DNA of 64,000 nt from G963677085 sp963677085 (GTDB lineage: Bacteria; Planctomycetota; Planctomycetia; Pirellulales; Thermoguttaceae): positions 930,001-994,000 of the forward strand of contig CAXXFH010000004.1 in assembly GCA_963677085.2 (NCBI GenBank). Reading direction: 5' to 3'. Shown here piece by piece: positions 1 to 8,381 of the stretch. The notes under the pieces were generated by a model, which did no database searches, was not told the DNA's origin, and saw nothing but the letters and a program-made list of their open reading frames with translations. Position numbers and translations under genes: made by a program. How positions within the stretch are numbered: the first letter of the stretch is position 1; every line of letters begins with the position of its first letter.

Positions 1-161
1 CCGGAATCGATCAGGTAGTCGGAAAACGGTTCCGCCAGTGGGTCGCTTCCGAGCTGGAAATTCACCTTGAAGGTTTCGGCCGAGCCGGACTGACAGAGCG
101 TGAACAGCGCGAGCAAGACGGTCGAGACTGCGACGGTGGGAGCTTTGCTAAGTGCTTTCAT
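1..161 (-). CDS. Exported protein of unknown function, N-terminal part only
   Basis: The gene runs off the left edge of the window. Its first 53 residues are visible: MKALSKAPTV, then a hydrophobic stretch ending in CQSGSA-E, which reads as a Sec signal peptide cleaved near residue 28. The mature part begins with ETFKVNFQLGSDP. An AAGG about 9 nt upstream of the ATG supports this start. The family cannot be recognised from so little sequence. Confidence 0.7.
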   Translation of the reverse strand, partial: MKALSKAPTVAVSTVLLALFTLCQSGSAETFKVNFQLGSDPLAEPFSDYLIDS

Positions 162-756
162 CGTAAAACCTTACCGGCTTGAAGGTTCTGTGGCCATAAA
201 TTCCAGCACAAGGAAATACGATGGCTGACTTCGGTTTGGACAAAAAAGCCCCAAGAACATCTGATTTTGCAGTTCGTGGGCATCACCGAGGGGGGCAGTA
301 CGCCCACGCAAGCGTGACCGTGGCCTCCAACATCCTGGAAACGTTGTCCATCAGGCATTAGTCATTAAGCACTTCATTGGTCATTGCAGCTTGGTCATTG
401 TGGATTCCGGTTCATCCGGCAACATCCACTTGTGCGGGATGTGCCGGATATTCCCTTAATAACGGCCGTAGGGCTGGCCGATGCAGTAAGTATCTGCTGA
501 CACCGACGCGGTTAGCGGAAGGTCTCGAAAGACCGACGTCTCTACACCTTCCAACTCGCGTCGTTCGTCAGGCATCAGGCTGCAAAAGACCAAGTCTCGG
601 GCACGATTGAAAAAGGGGCCCGTTGAAACCGTACTGCTGAGGATCACGAAAAGCCGGTGGACGTCGTCCGTTAATATTCCCGCGTGACGGAAGTCGTCCG
701 ACCTCCGCGCGACGTCCCGTGTTTCGTATCCTCGATCGCCAAAAGGGGGGAAGTCG
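162..756. other. Intergenic region, about 595 nt, no gene supported
   Basis: No open frame here has a credible ribosome binding site or protein-like composition. Around 278-325 there is a degenerate copy of the CCCACGCaaGCGTGg hairpin family seen again near 33.8, 41.2 and 47.5 kb. Promoters for the two divergent exported-protein genes must lie here, but I cannot point to them. Confidence 0.5.
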
Positions 757-1083
757 ATGATTCGCCGAACACTTATTCTCTTGCTGTGCGCCGCCACAGT
801 GCTTGTTCTCTTCAGCGTGGCCGATGCCCAAACCACGCAGGCCTATGGTCGCCAGTGGGGACGTAGCTACAGCACCCAGGACTGGAACCGTTTGTATCAC
901 TATCCGTACGTGTTCTACCCGCAGAACTTCTGGGGCTCCGACTACTACCGCAGCAGCGACGACATGTATCACCGCTATCCGCCGGAAATGCGGATCCCGG
1001 TCTACAACAAGCAGTGGCAGAACTACTATCCCCAGGAACGCCGATACCATGGCGGCCACCACTTCAACCTCGATGTGTTTTAA
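757..1083 (+). CDS. Small Tyr-rich exported protein
   Basis: A 108-residue protein with a clear signal peptide (MIRRTLILLLCAATVLVLFS, cleaved after about VADA-Q). The mature part of about 84 residues is unusually aromatic, with 14 tyrosines, and is rich in Arg, Asn, Gln and Trp. It has no cysteine after the signal peptide. Proteins of this look are common in planctomycetes, where some carry the doubtful name 'calmodulin-binding protein'; I do not endorse that function. A GGGGGGAAG box 3 nt upstream of the ATG fixes the start. It stands alone, and a purine-rich heptad block follows its stop codon. It probably acts outside the cytoplasmic membrane. Confidence 0.8.
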   Translation: MIRRTLILLLCAATVLVLFSVADAQTTQAYGRQWGRSYSTQDWNRLYHYPYVFYPQNFWGSDYYRSSDDMYHRYPPEMRIPVYNKQWQNYYPQERRYHGGHHFNLDVF

Positions 1084-1085
1084 GA

Positions 1086-1106
1086 GGGGCTAGGGATTGG
1101 GGACTG
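1086..1106 (+). repeat. Purine-rich heptad block after the 757-1083 gene
   Basis: Three heptads in register, GGGGCTA GGGATTG GGGACTG, start three bases after the TAA stop and fade into GGGGGGTTAGGATC. They belong to the heptad family described under findings. Confidence 0.7.
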
Positions 1107-1221
1107 GGGGGTTAGGATCGTCTCCCGTGATGCCGAACACACGCCAAGCCCACGTGTTGCAACACGTGGGTTCTTGGCGTTTGGGCAACGCCATCGTCCT
1201 GCCAAAGCGACTCCAGAGCGG

Positions 1222-2418
1222 TTAACAGCCCGCCAACTCCCGCACGAAGCGGTAGTAGACCTCAACGGCCTGACGCAATTGGTCGAGCGGGAGCCATTCG
1301 TCGTGGGTGTGGGCCTGCTCGATGAACCCCGGCCCACAAACCACGGCCGGCACGCCCGCCTCGGAAAACGTCGCCGCGTTGGTTCCAAACGGAGCACCCA
1401 ATCGATGGCAACTGCCCGTCACTTCGCCGGCTATCCGCTGGAGGCGTTCGGCCCACGCCCCGTTGTCGACGTCCGAAAGCGGCGGCCCCTGGCAATACGG
1501 CAGATCGTGTTCCACGTCAAAATCCAGCCCTGCGTCGCCGGCCAAGTAGTCGATCACCCGTTGCCGAGCGTCGTCGGGCCGTTCACCCGGCGGCAGTCGC
1601 CGATCGATCTCGATCGTACACGACTCAGGTACCGTGTTAACACTGAGCCCTCCGTGGATCATCCCGACACTCAGGGTCGACGAACCGCAAAGCGGATGTG
1701 AGGCAATCTGGCCCACTTCTTCTCGGGCATAACGCTCCAAAAGCCCAAGCACGCGGCCCATGCGATAAATGGCATTCTCGCCGTTCTGGGGTGCCGAGCT
1801 GTGGGCGGCCCGCCCTCGGGTACTGCATCGCCAGCGGACGACTCCCTTGTGGGCGACTACCACGTTCAGGCCGGTCGGCTCAGCGACGATGGCCACGTCG
1901 GGCCGACGCGGCACAAGCGGATGGGGTTGGTCCTGCCACAGCCGCACGGCCTCGCGGACGCCGGTGAACCCATTTTCCTCGTTCACCGTGAAGGTCATCA
2001 CCACCGAAGGCATGCCCGGGCGACGTTCGGTCGCCAATCGCGACAGGGCGACAAGCATGGCAGCCATCCCCCCCTTGATATCGCACGCCCCCCGTCCCCA
2101 GATACGACCATTGCGGACAGTCGGCTCGAACGGCGGAATCGTCATCCCCTCTACGGGCACCGTGTCTTGATGGGCATCGAAAAGAACGACTCCCCCCTGC
2201 CCCGCCGAAGTGTCTCCGTCGAGACGAGCGATCAGATTTTCGCGACCCGGCGCCACCGGCTGCCGGACAACCCGCAATCCCATCTCGCGGCAAACCCGTT
2301 CCAAATGGTCGGTTAATCGGTTTTCCAGAAACGGTTCGTCAATCGTGTCGCGACCCATCGGGTTCACACTGGGAATTGCGATCAATTGCAAGACAGTCCG
2401 GACGAGATCGAGTACCAC
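1222..2418 (-). CDS. M20 family metallopeptidase (ArgE/DapE-like)
   Basis: A 398-residue cytoplasmic zinc hydrolase of the family that includes acetylornithine deacetylase, succinyl-diaminopimelate desuccinylase and M20 peptidases. The metal and catalytic motifs are in order: AHQDTVP (His83, Asp85), GRGACDIKGG (Asp113), NEENG (Glu147 catalytic, Glu148 metal), AEPTG near residue 192 and a late His in AHTHDEW. The dimerisation domain lies between residues about 195 and 300. The start is GTG, supported by AAGGA 9 nt upstream. The exact substrate cannot be read from the sequence. It is not next to arg or dap genes, so a general acyl-amino-acid or dipeptide hydrolase is the safest name. Confidence 0.88.
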   Translation of the reverse strand: MVLDLVRTVLQLIAIPSVNPMGRDTIDEPFLENRLTDHLERVCREMGLRVVRQPVAPGRENLIARLDGDTSAGQGGVVLFDAHQDTVPVEGMTIPPFEPTVRNGRIWGRGACDIKGGMAAMLVALSRLATERRPGMPSVVMTFTVNEENGFTGVREAVRLWQDQPHPLVPRRPDVAIVAEPTGLNVVVAHKGVVRWRCSTRGRAAHSSAPQNGENAIYRMGRVLGLLERYAREEVGQIASHPLCGSSTLSVGMIHGGLSVNTVPESCTIEIDRRLPPGERPDDARQRVIDYLAGDAGLDFDVEHDLPYCQGPPLSDVDNGAWAERLQRIAGEVTGSCHRLGAPFGTNAATFSEAGVPAVVCGPGFIEQAHTHDEWLPLDQLRQAVEVYYRFVRELAGC

Positions 2419-3107
2419 CGCTGAAATTCCTTTACCGCTGCAAGCGAAAGTAGTAACCGCATCGAGTGTCCACCAGGGCTATTGTAGCCTTGCCCGGCGC
2501 AATGGACACTGCCGCCCGAGCACCCCGTGACCTTTGTTGAACCCGCACGTTGCGAGGCACTGGGCGCTTTGCAGTAAATACGCAAGGCAACAGAGCCGGT
2601 TTTCTGGTGTCCAAGCTCCGAGGCTGTGAAGAAATTGTTTTTGACAGGATGAACAGGATTACCAGGATCGACGGGATAGTTTGCCGCGGCCAAACCGTTC
2701 CTGTTCGATACTTCCTATTGCCACAAAAAACACGAAACGACACAAAAAAAGGCGGTTACATGCCTGTTTGGTCATATCGAGAGAAGCTGGCCTGCAGAGG
2801 TTTCTTATTGTGTCTTTTCGTGCTTTTTGTGGCCATCGTCCGCATAGTCCGTGGCCTTGGGCGGGACTGTCCGATTTTTTGACAGCCTTGGAGTTTCGCG
2901 GATATGCGTTCCCAAGCTGGAGCTTGGGAACGAGTTGGAACTGGGAACAAGTGTGCGAAGTGAGGAGGAGTTTGAGACCGAGTGCAAAACGTCTCCGCAC
3001 CGGCAAAGCCCGTGGCACACAGGCGTTTGCACCACCTTGACCCGGATTTTTCGCACCCCTACAATCCGTTAATCGCTAGCACCCCCCGGCACAAGAGGTT
3101 TCTTCTG
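2419..3107. other. Intergenic region upstream of nuoA, about 690 nt
   Basis: It holds no supported gene. The features I see are a run of text-like repeat fragments (around 2645-2840, with two direct CACAAAAAA/CGAAA(C/A)GACACAA segments) and a perfect hairpin at 2908-2931. The nuo promoter should lie in the last 200 nt, but I do not recognise clear -35/-10 boxes. Confidence 0.5.
2908..2931. repeat. Perfect hairpin of the GTTCCCAAGC family
   Basis: An 11-bp perfect stem (GTTCCCAAGCT and its complement) with a GG loop, preceded by TTTCGCGGATATGC. The same composite, TTTCGCGGA(T/G)ATGC plus hairpin, recurs at 42840-42877, so this is a dispersed element and not a chance palindrome. Confidence 0.75.
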
Positions 3108-3596
3108 ATGCAGTTTGGCGTCCTCCCGGTCTTCCTCTTCGTGGTTTGCGTGGCGGGGTTGGCCGTCGTCTTACTGCTAATGGGAAACCTGCTGAACCCG
3201 GCACGACAAAGTCGGGTGAAGCAGATGCCGTATGAAAGCGGCATGGACCCGATCCACGACACGCGGCGCCGCTTCGACGTGCGATTTCACCTCGTGGCAA
3301 TCGCGTTTCTGGTGTTCGACGTCGAGCTACTGCTGCTATACCCCTGGGCGGTGGCCGCGCGGCCGGCTCCTATCGAAGTGGCCCCCATGGGAGTGACGGC
3401 GGTGGATTCAGCCGCTATCGCGGCTTCGCAGAGCGTTTTGACGCCGGCCTCGGTTCCGCGAGGGATCGACGCCGCCGTATCCGAGGGCCTCGTCGAAAGT
3501 CGCACGATGGTTTTCATCGGCGTGATGGTCTTTCTACTGCTACTTACCCTCGGTTTCGTTTATGACTGGCGGAAGGGAATCTTCCGATGGCGATAG
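3108..3596 (+). CDS. nuoA: NADH-quinone oxidoreductase subunit A
   Basis: Membrane subunit of complex I, 162 residues. Transmembrane helix 1 spans residues about 3-27. The conserved loop contains PYESGM and FDVRF, and helix 2 carries the hallmark FDVELLLLYPWA. Helix 3 lies near the C-terminus (MVFIGVMVFLLLLTLGFVYDW). A hydrophilic Ala/Val/Pro-rich insert of about 45 residues sits between helices 2 and 3, which makes the protein longer than the usual 120-150. The ATG at 3108 is chosen over an upstream frame-open ATG because AGAGG lies 9 nt before it and the family starts here. It is the first gene of nuoA-N and overlaps nuoB by 10 nt. Confidence 0.95.
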   Translation: MQFGVLPVFLFVVCVAGLAVVLLLMGNLLNPARQSRVKQMPYESGMDPIHDTRRRFDVRFHLVAIAFLVFDVELLLLYPWAVAARPAPIEVAPMGVTAVDSAAIAASQSVLTPASVPRGIDAAVSEGLVESRTMVFIGVMVFLLLLTLGFVYDWRKGIFRWR

Positions 3597-4120
3597 TCGA
3601 ATTGCCCGACAACGTGGCGATCACCCAATTGGACCAACTGGTGAGTTGGTGCCGCAAGAATAGTCTGTGGCCGATGCCTTTCGCCACGGCCTGCTGCGGG
3701 ATCGAATTGATGGCCACCGGCGCCAGCCGCCACGACTTGGCCCGATTTGGGGCCGAGGTTTTTCGCTTCAGTCCGCGGCAGTGCGACTTGATGATCGTGG
3801 CCGGTCGTGTCGTGATGAAGATGATGCCCGTGCTGCAACGCATCTGGCAGCAGATGCACGAGCCGAAATGGTGTATTTCCATGGGAGCGTGCGCCTCGAC
3901 CGGCGGGGTCTTCGACACCTACGCGGTGGTCCAGGGCATCGACCGTTTCATTCCGGTCGACATGTACGTGCCCGGCTGTCCCCCACGGCCCGAGCAGTTG
4001 ATCCAATCGATTATTGACCTGCAAGAGAAAATACAAGCAGAAGGCACCGCCTTCGGCAAAGAGTTCGCGGCCCCTTCGCGTCAACAACCAAAGCGAGCGC
4101 TGCTGGAGAAGCCGTATTAA
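3587..4120 (+). CDS. nuoB: NADH-quinone oxidoreductase subunit B
   Basis: This peripheral-arm subunit holds cluster N2, the last iron-sulfur centre before quinone. It has 177 residues. All four cluster ligands are visible: the tandem CC in ATACCGIE (Cys36, Cys37), Cys102 in SMGACAST and Cys131 in PGCPPRP. The start overlaps the end of nuoA, which suggests translational coupling. The C-terminal 20 residues after the Cys131 motif are variable and of normal length. Confidence 0.96.
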   Translation: MAIVELPDNVAITQLDQLVSWCRKNSLWPMPFATACCGIELMATGASRHDLARFGAEVFRFSPRQCDLMIVAGRVVMKMMPVLQRIWQQMHEPKWCISMGACASTGGVFDTYAVVQGIDRFIPVDMYVPGCPPRPEQLIQSIIDLQEKIQAEGTAFGKEFAAPSRQQPKRALLEKPY

Positions 4121-4127
4121 ACCCGAC

Positions 4128-4625
4128 ATGGCCAACGACGACACGACCGACGCTCTGAAACAACGTTTCCCGGGGCTCACCTTTAGTGAGTTTCGTGAGC
4201 AGATGCGCGTCGTTATTTCGGTCGACCGGTTTCACGAAGTACTCGACGCTCTGAAAGAAGACCTGGGATTCGACCTGCTGGTCGATATCACGTGTGTCGA
4301 CTACCTGCACTACCGCGGCGCGGCGGATCGCTACGGATTGGTCTACCTGCTGGCCAACACCGAGACGAACGAACGGCTTACCGTACGCACTTTTGTGAAC
4401 GACCCCAAACCCGCGGTCCCCTCGGTGGTCGACGTCTGGCAAGGGGCTAATTGGCTGGAGCGCGAAGTATGGGACTTGTTCGGGATTCACTTCGAAGGAC
4501 ATCCCGACTTGCGTCGCATCCTCTTGCCCGAGGACTTCACCGCCCATCCCCTGCGCAAAGACTACCCACTGCAAGGCCACGGCGAACGACACAATCTGCC
4601 GGTAATTCGACGCGGGGACGGGTAA
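4128..4625 (+). CDS. nuoC: NADH-quinone oxidoreductase subunit C
   Basis: A 165-residue 30-kDa-type subunit of the peripheral arm; it carries no cofactor. The family signature EREVWDLFGI is at residues 111-120, followed by HPDLRRILLPEDF and HPLRKDYPLQG. NuoC and NuoD are separate genes here, not fused as in E. coli. The ATG at 4128 follows the nuoB stop by 7 nt. Longer in-frame extensions would run back into nuoB and have no support. Confidence 0.95.
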   Translation: MANDDTTDALKQRFPGLTFSEFREQMRVVISVDRFHEVLDALKEDLGFDLLVDITCVDYLHYRGAADRYGLVYLLANTETNERLTVRTFVNDPKPAVPSVVDVWQGANWLEREVWDLFGIHFEGHPDLRRILLPEDFTAHPLRKDYPLQGHGERHNLPVIRRGDG

Positions 4626-4703
4626 TACAGCCAACTTCAGCCACTTAGCGTAACACCAGGAAACGGGGCAAACATCGTATCGCGAACTGCCTGAAACCCA
4701 AAA

Positions 4704-5930
4704 ATGCCGCTCACCAAAGCACCATCGGCCGGCAATCTGGCCCACGACGAACCGCAACCGTATTTGTGGACGATGAATTTCGGCCCACAACATCCGGCCA
4801 CGCATACTACGTTGCGGTTGGTGTTGAAGCTCGACGGCGAACGGGTGGTCGACGCCATGCCCGACATCGGCTACCTGCACTCGGGCTTCGAGAAACTCGG
4901 CGAGCATCTCGATTTCAACCAGTACGTGACCGTCACCGACCGGATGAACTACATTTCGCCGATGGCCAACAACGTGGCCTGGCATATGGCGGTCGAGAAA
5001 CTGTTGGGCATCGAGGTGCCGCCACGATGCCAGTACCTGCGCGTCATCGTGGCTGAGTTGGCACGCATCGCCGACCACCTGGTATGCAACGGGGCCATGG
5101 GGCTCGACACGGGCGCGTTCACCCATTTCATCTACGCCTTCAATCCCCGCGAACCGATTTTCGACATCTTCGAGGCCCTCTGCGGTGCCCGATTTACCAA
5201 CAGCTACACTCGCGTCGGTGGCCTGATGCACGACGCCACCGACAAAACGATCGGGATGATTCGTGATTTTCTGAAGCAGTTTCCCCGTACGCTCGACGAC
5301 ATGGACCGGCTGCTATTGAAGAACCGCATCTTCCGCGATCGCACGCGGGGAATCGGCCTGCTCACGCACGAGGAAGCGATCAACCGCAGCGCGACCGGCC
5401 CGATAGCCCGGGCGAGCGGCGTTACCCGCGACGTGCGCAAGGACGAACCCTATCTGTGCTACGAGGATTTCGACTTTCGCATGTGCTGCGCCACCGAGGG
5501 CGACTGCTTCGCCCGTTACCTGGTCCGCATGGCCGAGATGCGCGAAAGTCTAAGTATTTTGCACCAGGCCGTTGAGAATTTGCCGTCGGGGCCGGTGAAC
5601 GTCGACATCGGCGCGCGGACCACCATTCCCGACAAAGGCGCTGTGTTCACCACGATCGAAGGCCTGATTTCGCACTTCGAGTTGCTGATGAGCAACCGAG
5701 GATTCACCGTGCCCGAGGAAGAAGTGTACATGGCCACCGAGTCGGCCAACGGGGAGTTGGGATTTTACATCGTGGGCGATGGGAGCGATACGGCCTATCG
5801 CGCCCGGTGTCGCCCGCCATCGTTCATCCACTTCGCCCTGTTTCCCCACTTGATTCGCGGTCACACATTGAGCGACGTGGTGGCGGTCTTGGGAAGTCTG
5901 AATGTTATTGCCGCAGAGTTGGATCGATAG
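4704..5930 (+). CDS. nuoD: NADH-quinone oxidoreductase subunit D
   Basis: A 408-residue 49-kDa-type subunit that forms the quinone pocket with NuoB. Recognisable segments are GPQHPATH (residues 27-34), IGYLHSGFEKLGE, NYISPMANN, RVGGLMHD and the C-terminal GSLNVIAAELDR. Like other complex I subunits, it lacks the Ni-binding cysteines of the related hydrogenases. A 78-nt gap separates it from nuoC. nuoE starts one base after its stop region, so the two are tightly linked. Confidence 0.96.
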   Translation: MPLTKAPSAGNLAHDEPQPYLWTMNFGPQHPATHTTLRLVLKLDGERVVDAMPDIGYLHSGFEKLGEHLDFNQYVTVTDRMNYISPMANNVAWHMAVEKLLGIEVPPRCQYLRVIVAELARIADHLVCNGAMGLDTGAFTHFIYAFNPREPIFDIFEALCGARFTNSYTRVGGLMHDATDKTIGMIRDFLKQFPRTLDDMDRLLLKNRIFRDRTRGIGLLTHEEAINRSATGPIARASGVTRDVRKDEPYLCYEDFDFRMCCATEGDCFARYLVRMAEMRESLSILHQAVENLPSGPVNVDIGARTTIPDKGAVFTTIEGLISHFELLMSNRGFTVPEEEVYMATESANGELGFYIVGDGSDTAYRARCRPPSFIHFALFPHLIRGHTLSDVVAVLGSLNVIAAELDR

Positions 5931-5931
5931 A

Positions 5932-6417
5932 ATGTCCACCAATGAACGCTTACTTAACGACGAAGTCCGCGAAAAGATTCGCGGCTACTTCGCGCGCTAT
6001 CCGACCAAGCAGGCGGTTACCTTGCCCGCGCTGCATGTGGTCAACGAGGCGTTGGGGTACGTACCGCAGCAGGCGGTTGTTGAGATTGCCGAACTGTTGG
6101 AGCTGGCACCGGCCCAGGTGCAGGACACGCTGTCGTTTTACGGATTCTTTAAACAAGACAAGCCGCTGGGGCGACACCGCGTTTGGGTGTGTCGTTCGCT
6201 GAGTTGCGCTGCCCGCGAGGGTGAAACATTGCTGGAGTATCTGTGCGAGCAACTTGGAATTCAGCCAGGCGAAACGACCGACGACAGTCGCATTACGCTC
6301 GAATTCGCCGAGTGCCTCGGCGCGTGCGATTTCGCCCCGGCGATCCTGGTGGATGACACCTTGCACAAAGAGATGACAAAAGAGAAGATCGACGCGATGT
6401 TGGCGTCGCTTGAGTGA
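5932..6417 (+). CDS. nuoE: NADH-quinone oxidoreductase subunit E
   Basis: A 161-residue subunit with a thioredoxin-like C-terminal fold that holds the [2Fe-2S] cluster N1a. Its four ligands are Cys87 and Cys92 (CRSLSC) and Cys128 and Cys132 (CLGAC). The N-terminal helical part (LPALHVVNEALGYVP) matches the family. The ATG at 5932 is preferred over an ATG 30 nt upstream, which would overlap nuoD. Unlike most nuo operons there is a 430-nt gap before nuoF. Confidence 0.95.
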   Translation: MSTNERLLNDEVREKIRGYFARYPTKQAVTLPALHVVNEALGYVPQQAVVEIAELLELAPAQVQDTLSFYGFFKQDKPLGRHRVWVCRSLSCAAREGETLLEYLCEQLGIQPGETTDDSRITLEFAECLGACDFAPAILVDDTLHKEMTKEKIDAMLASLE

Positions 6418-6516
6418 GGGTAAACCAAGAATAAAACTCGTTTAACGGGTGCCACTCTACGCCGTTAACCTTACTGGTCAACCAAGGAAATATGTAAGAA
6501 GGGAAATGACGAATAT

Positions 6517-6667
6517 AACCACGGAGGCACGGCGAACAGGGGGGTTTTTCCCGGAACAACTTGCGACGACGGTTGTACGGCAGTCTGTTGTCGGGCGAGG
6601 AGATCGTTCCGCGGCAAATCCCCTCCTCTCAGTGTCCTCCGTGGTTAATTCAGTTGTGAGAAATCCG
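6517..6667. repeat. ACCACGGAGG-type dispersed element, copy 1
   Basis: It begins AACCACGGAGGCACGG and ends with the inverted CCTCCGTGGTTAATTCAG followed by TTGTGAGAAATC. The same two ends bracket 41114-41262 and 56153-56440, and the filling differs in each. Confidence 0.75.
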
Positions 6668-6765
6668 GACTAAAGGAGTTGCCGTTTCCCCCATTTTTCT
6701 TTTTTTGCATCTACTCATTCGCATGAACCGATTTTCCAATGGTCACCGCAAGAGTTAACGGCGTA

Positions 6766-6829
6766 GGGTGCCACGGGCAGCTTGCATGCCCGTGTTCGGC
6801 ACTGGTTGACAAGCAGCCAGTGGCACCCA
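6766..6829 (+). repeat. REPIN-like bipartite hairpin element (type B), copy 1
   Basis: A 64-bp element with ends GGGTGCCAC and GTGGCACCCA. Each half folds by itself: CACGGGCA/TGCCCGTG, and CACTGGTT paired imperfectly with AGCCAGTG. It is nearly identical in length and layout to 21301-21364 and to the inverted copy at 49410-49473. Confidence 0.85.
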
Positions 6830-6847
6830 ATTACTGAACCGGATTAC

Positions 6848-8299
6848 ATGAAGTTCGAACCCGTATTACTTGCGAACATCGACAAAAAAGACAGCCATAC
6901 ACGGTCGGTGTATGAAGCGGGCGGGGGATATCGCGCGCTGAAGAAAGCGATCAAAAAGCTTAGCCCTAAAGAGGTCCTCGGTCTGGTCAAATCGAGCAAC
7001 CTTCGCGGTCGCGGCGGGGCCGGTTTTCCGACAGGATTGAAGTGGTCGTTCCTGCCTCAGGACCACCCTGGACCGGTCTACTTCTGCGTCAATGCCGACG
7101 AAAGCGAGCCTGGCACAATCTGCAACCGGGTGCAAATGGAGTTCGATCCGCACCAGGTCCTCGAAGGAACCATCCTGAGCTGCTTCGCCACCGGCGCGAG
7201 CACCTGCTACATCTACCTGCGTTACGAATACCCAACGGCGCTGCGGCGGATGCAACAGGCGATCGACGAAGCGTATGCGGCCGGTTACCTGGGCAAAAAC
7301 ATCCTGGGCTCGGAGTTTTCGCTCAACGTCTATATCCACCGCGGGGCGGCAGCCTACGTGTGCGGCGAAGAAACGGGCCTGATCGAAAGCCTCGAAGGAC
7401 GTCGGGCGTGGCCGCGGATCAAACCTCCGTTCCCAGCCGTCGAGGGCTTGTTCCGCAAGCCTACTGTGGTCAACAACGTGGAAACGGTTGCCTGCGTGAA
7501 GCATATTGTCGAACGGGGAGTCGAGTGGTTCAAGTCGATCGGCACGCCCTCGGAGCCCAACAACCCTCGCGACCCGGGCAGCTACGGCCCCAAGATTTTC
7601 GGCCTCAGCGGCCACGTGAACCGGCCGGGTGTGTACGAAGCGCCGCTGGGTATCCCGTTTCGCCAACTGCTGGAAGAACATGGTCGGGGCGTATGGAAAA
7701 ACCGCCGGGCAAAAGCGGCCATTCCGGGCGGACTGAGCACGGGCCTGATGATCGAAGCCGAGTTCGATACGCCCATGGATTTCGACGGCCCGGGCAAAGT
7801 CGGTTGCTTAGGCCTCGGCACCGGCTGTGCGATGGTACTCGACGAAACCTACCCGATCGTCGACTTCCTGCACAACAGTTGCCGCTTCTTCGCCCACGAG
7901 AGTTGCGGCCAGTGTACGCCGTGTCGCGAAGGCACCCATTGGTCGGTCGAAATGCTCGAACGAATCAAGGCCGGCCGAGGGCGGCTGAAAGACCTGGAAC
8001 TGCTGTTGGAGATCGGCAACTCGATCGGCATCATCCCGGGCACAACCATTTGCGGTCTGGCTGACGGCGCCGCATGGCCCATCAAAACGGCGATCAATAA
8101 ATTCCGTGACGAACTGGAAGACTACATCAAGACAACCAATCCGGAGGGTTACACGGTAACCGAACCGGTCGCAGCCCTGGAGAATCCCAACAACCGCGAC
8201 TGGCCGGTACTCGACTATCGCAGTGGCGGCGGCAATGGCGAAAAGAAACCGCCAGACTTGCAACGTCCCCCGGCGAAAAAGGTGATTCGGACGAAATGA
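6848..8299 (+). CDS. nuoF: NADH-quinone oxidoreductase subunit F
   Basis: The NADH- and FMN-binding subunit, 483 residues. Glycine-rich nucleotide motif RGRGGAGFP is at 53-61, the FMN/NADH segment NADESEPGT at 82-90 and GEETGLIESLEG at 173-184. The [4Fe-4S] N3 ligands are Cys353, Cys356, Cys359 (ESCGQCTPC) and Cys402 (TTICGLADG). After EPGT the sequence is ICNR where many homologues have FKDR. The ATG at 6848 is chosen because the upstream in-frame extension would translate the REPIN-like repeat at 6766-6829. No good Shine-Dalgarno sequence is visible. The Pro/Lys-rich tail of about 35 residues is variable. Confidence 0.95.
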   Translation: MKFEPVLLANIDKKDSHTRSVYEAGGGYRALKKAIKKLSPKEVLGLVKSSNLRGRGGAGFPTGLKWSFLPQDHPGPVYFCVNADESEPGTICNRVQMEFDPHQVLEGTILSCFATGASTCYIYLRYEYPTALRRMQQAIDEAYAAGYLGKNILGSEFSLNVYIHRGAAAYVCGEETGLIESLEGRRAWPRIKPPFPAVEGLFRKPTVVNNVETVACVKHIVERGVEWFKSIGTPSEPNNPRDPGSYGPKIFGLSGHVNRPGVYEAPLGIPFRQLLEEHGRGVWKNRRAKAAIPGGLSTGLMIEAEFDTPMDFDGPGKVGCLGLGTGCAMVLDETYPIVDFLHNSCRFFAHESCGQCTPCREGTHWSVEMLERIKAGRGRLKDLELLLEIGNSIGIIPGTTICGLADGAAWPIKTAINKFRDELEDYIKTTNPEGYTVTEPVAALENPNNRDWPVLDYRSGGGNGEKKPPDLQRPPAKKVIRTK

Positions 8300-8336
8300 A
8301 GCAAAGCGGTGCTGACACTTGAAACGCACAAGACAT

Positions 8337-8381
8337 GGTCGCTGAAGCGACCAAGCCTCCCAACCCCTAACTCCCAACTCC
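8337..8381 (+). repeat. TGAA-loop hairpin plus heptad block, before nuoG
   Basis: The hairpin GGTCGC-TGAA-GCGACC (8337-8352) is followed by AAGCCTC and then the heptads CTCCCAA CCCCTAA CTCCCAA (8357-8377), then CTCC and the nuoG ATG. It occupies the place where a ribosome binding site would be expected. Confidence 0.8.

Larger units (their letters stand above)
6418..6847. other. 430-nt gap inside the nuo operon, between nuoE and nuoF
   Basis: It contains no gene. It holds an ACCACGGAGG-type element (6517-6667) and a 64-bp REPIN-like element (6766-6829) that ends 18 nt before the nuoF ATG. A secondary promoter could sit here, but I see no convincing one. Confidence 0.6.

Noticed and set aside
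4011..5231. 406-codon frame antisense to nuoC/nuoD
   Set aside because: nuoC and nuoD on the + strand are certain; this is a shadow frame.
6782..6847. N-terminal extension of NuoF to an upstream start
   Set aside because: It would translate the 64-bp REPIN-like repeat, and the family begins at the ATG at 6848.
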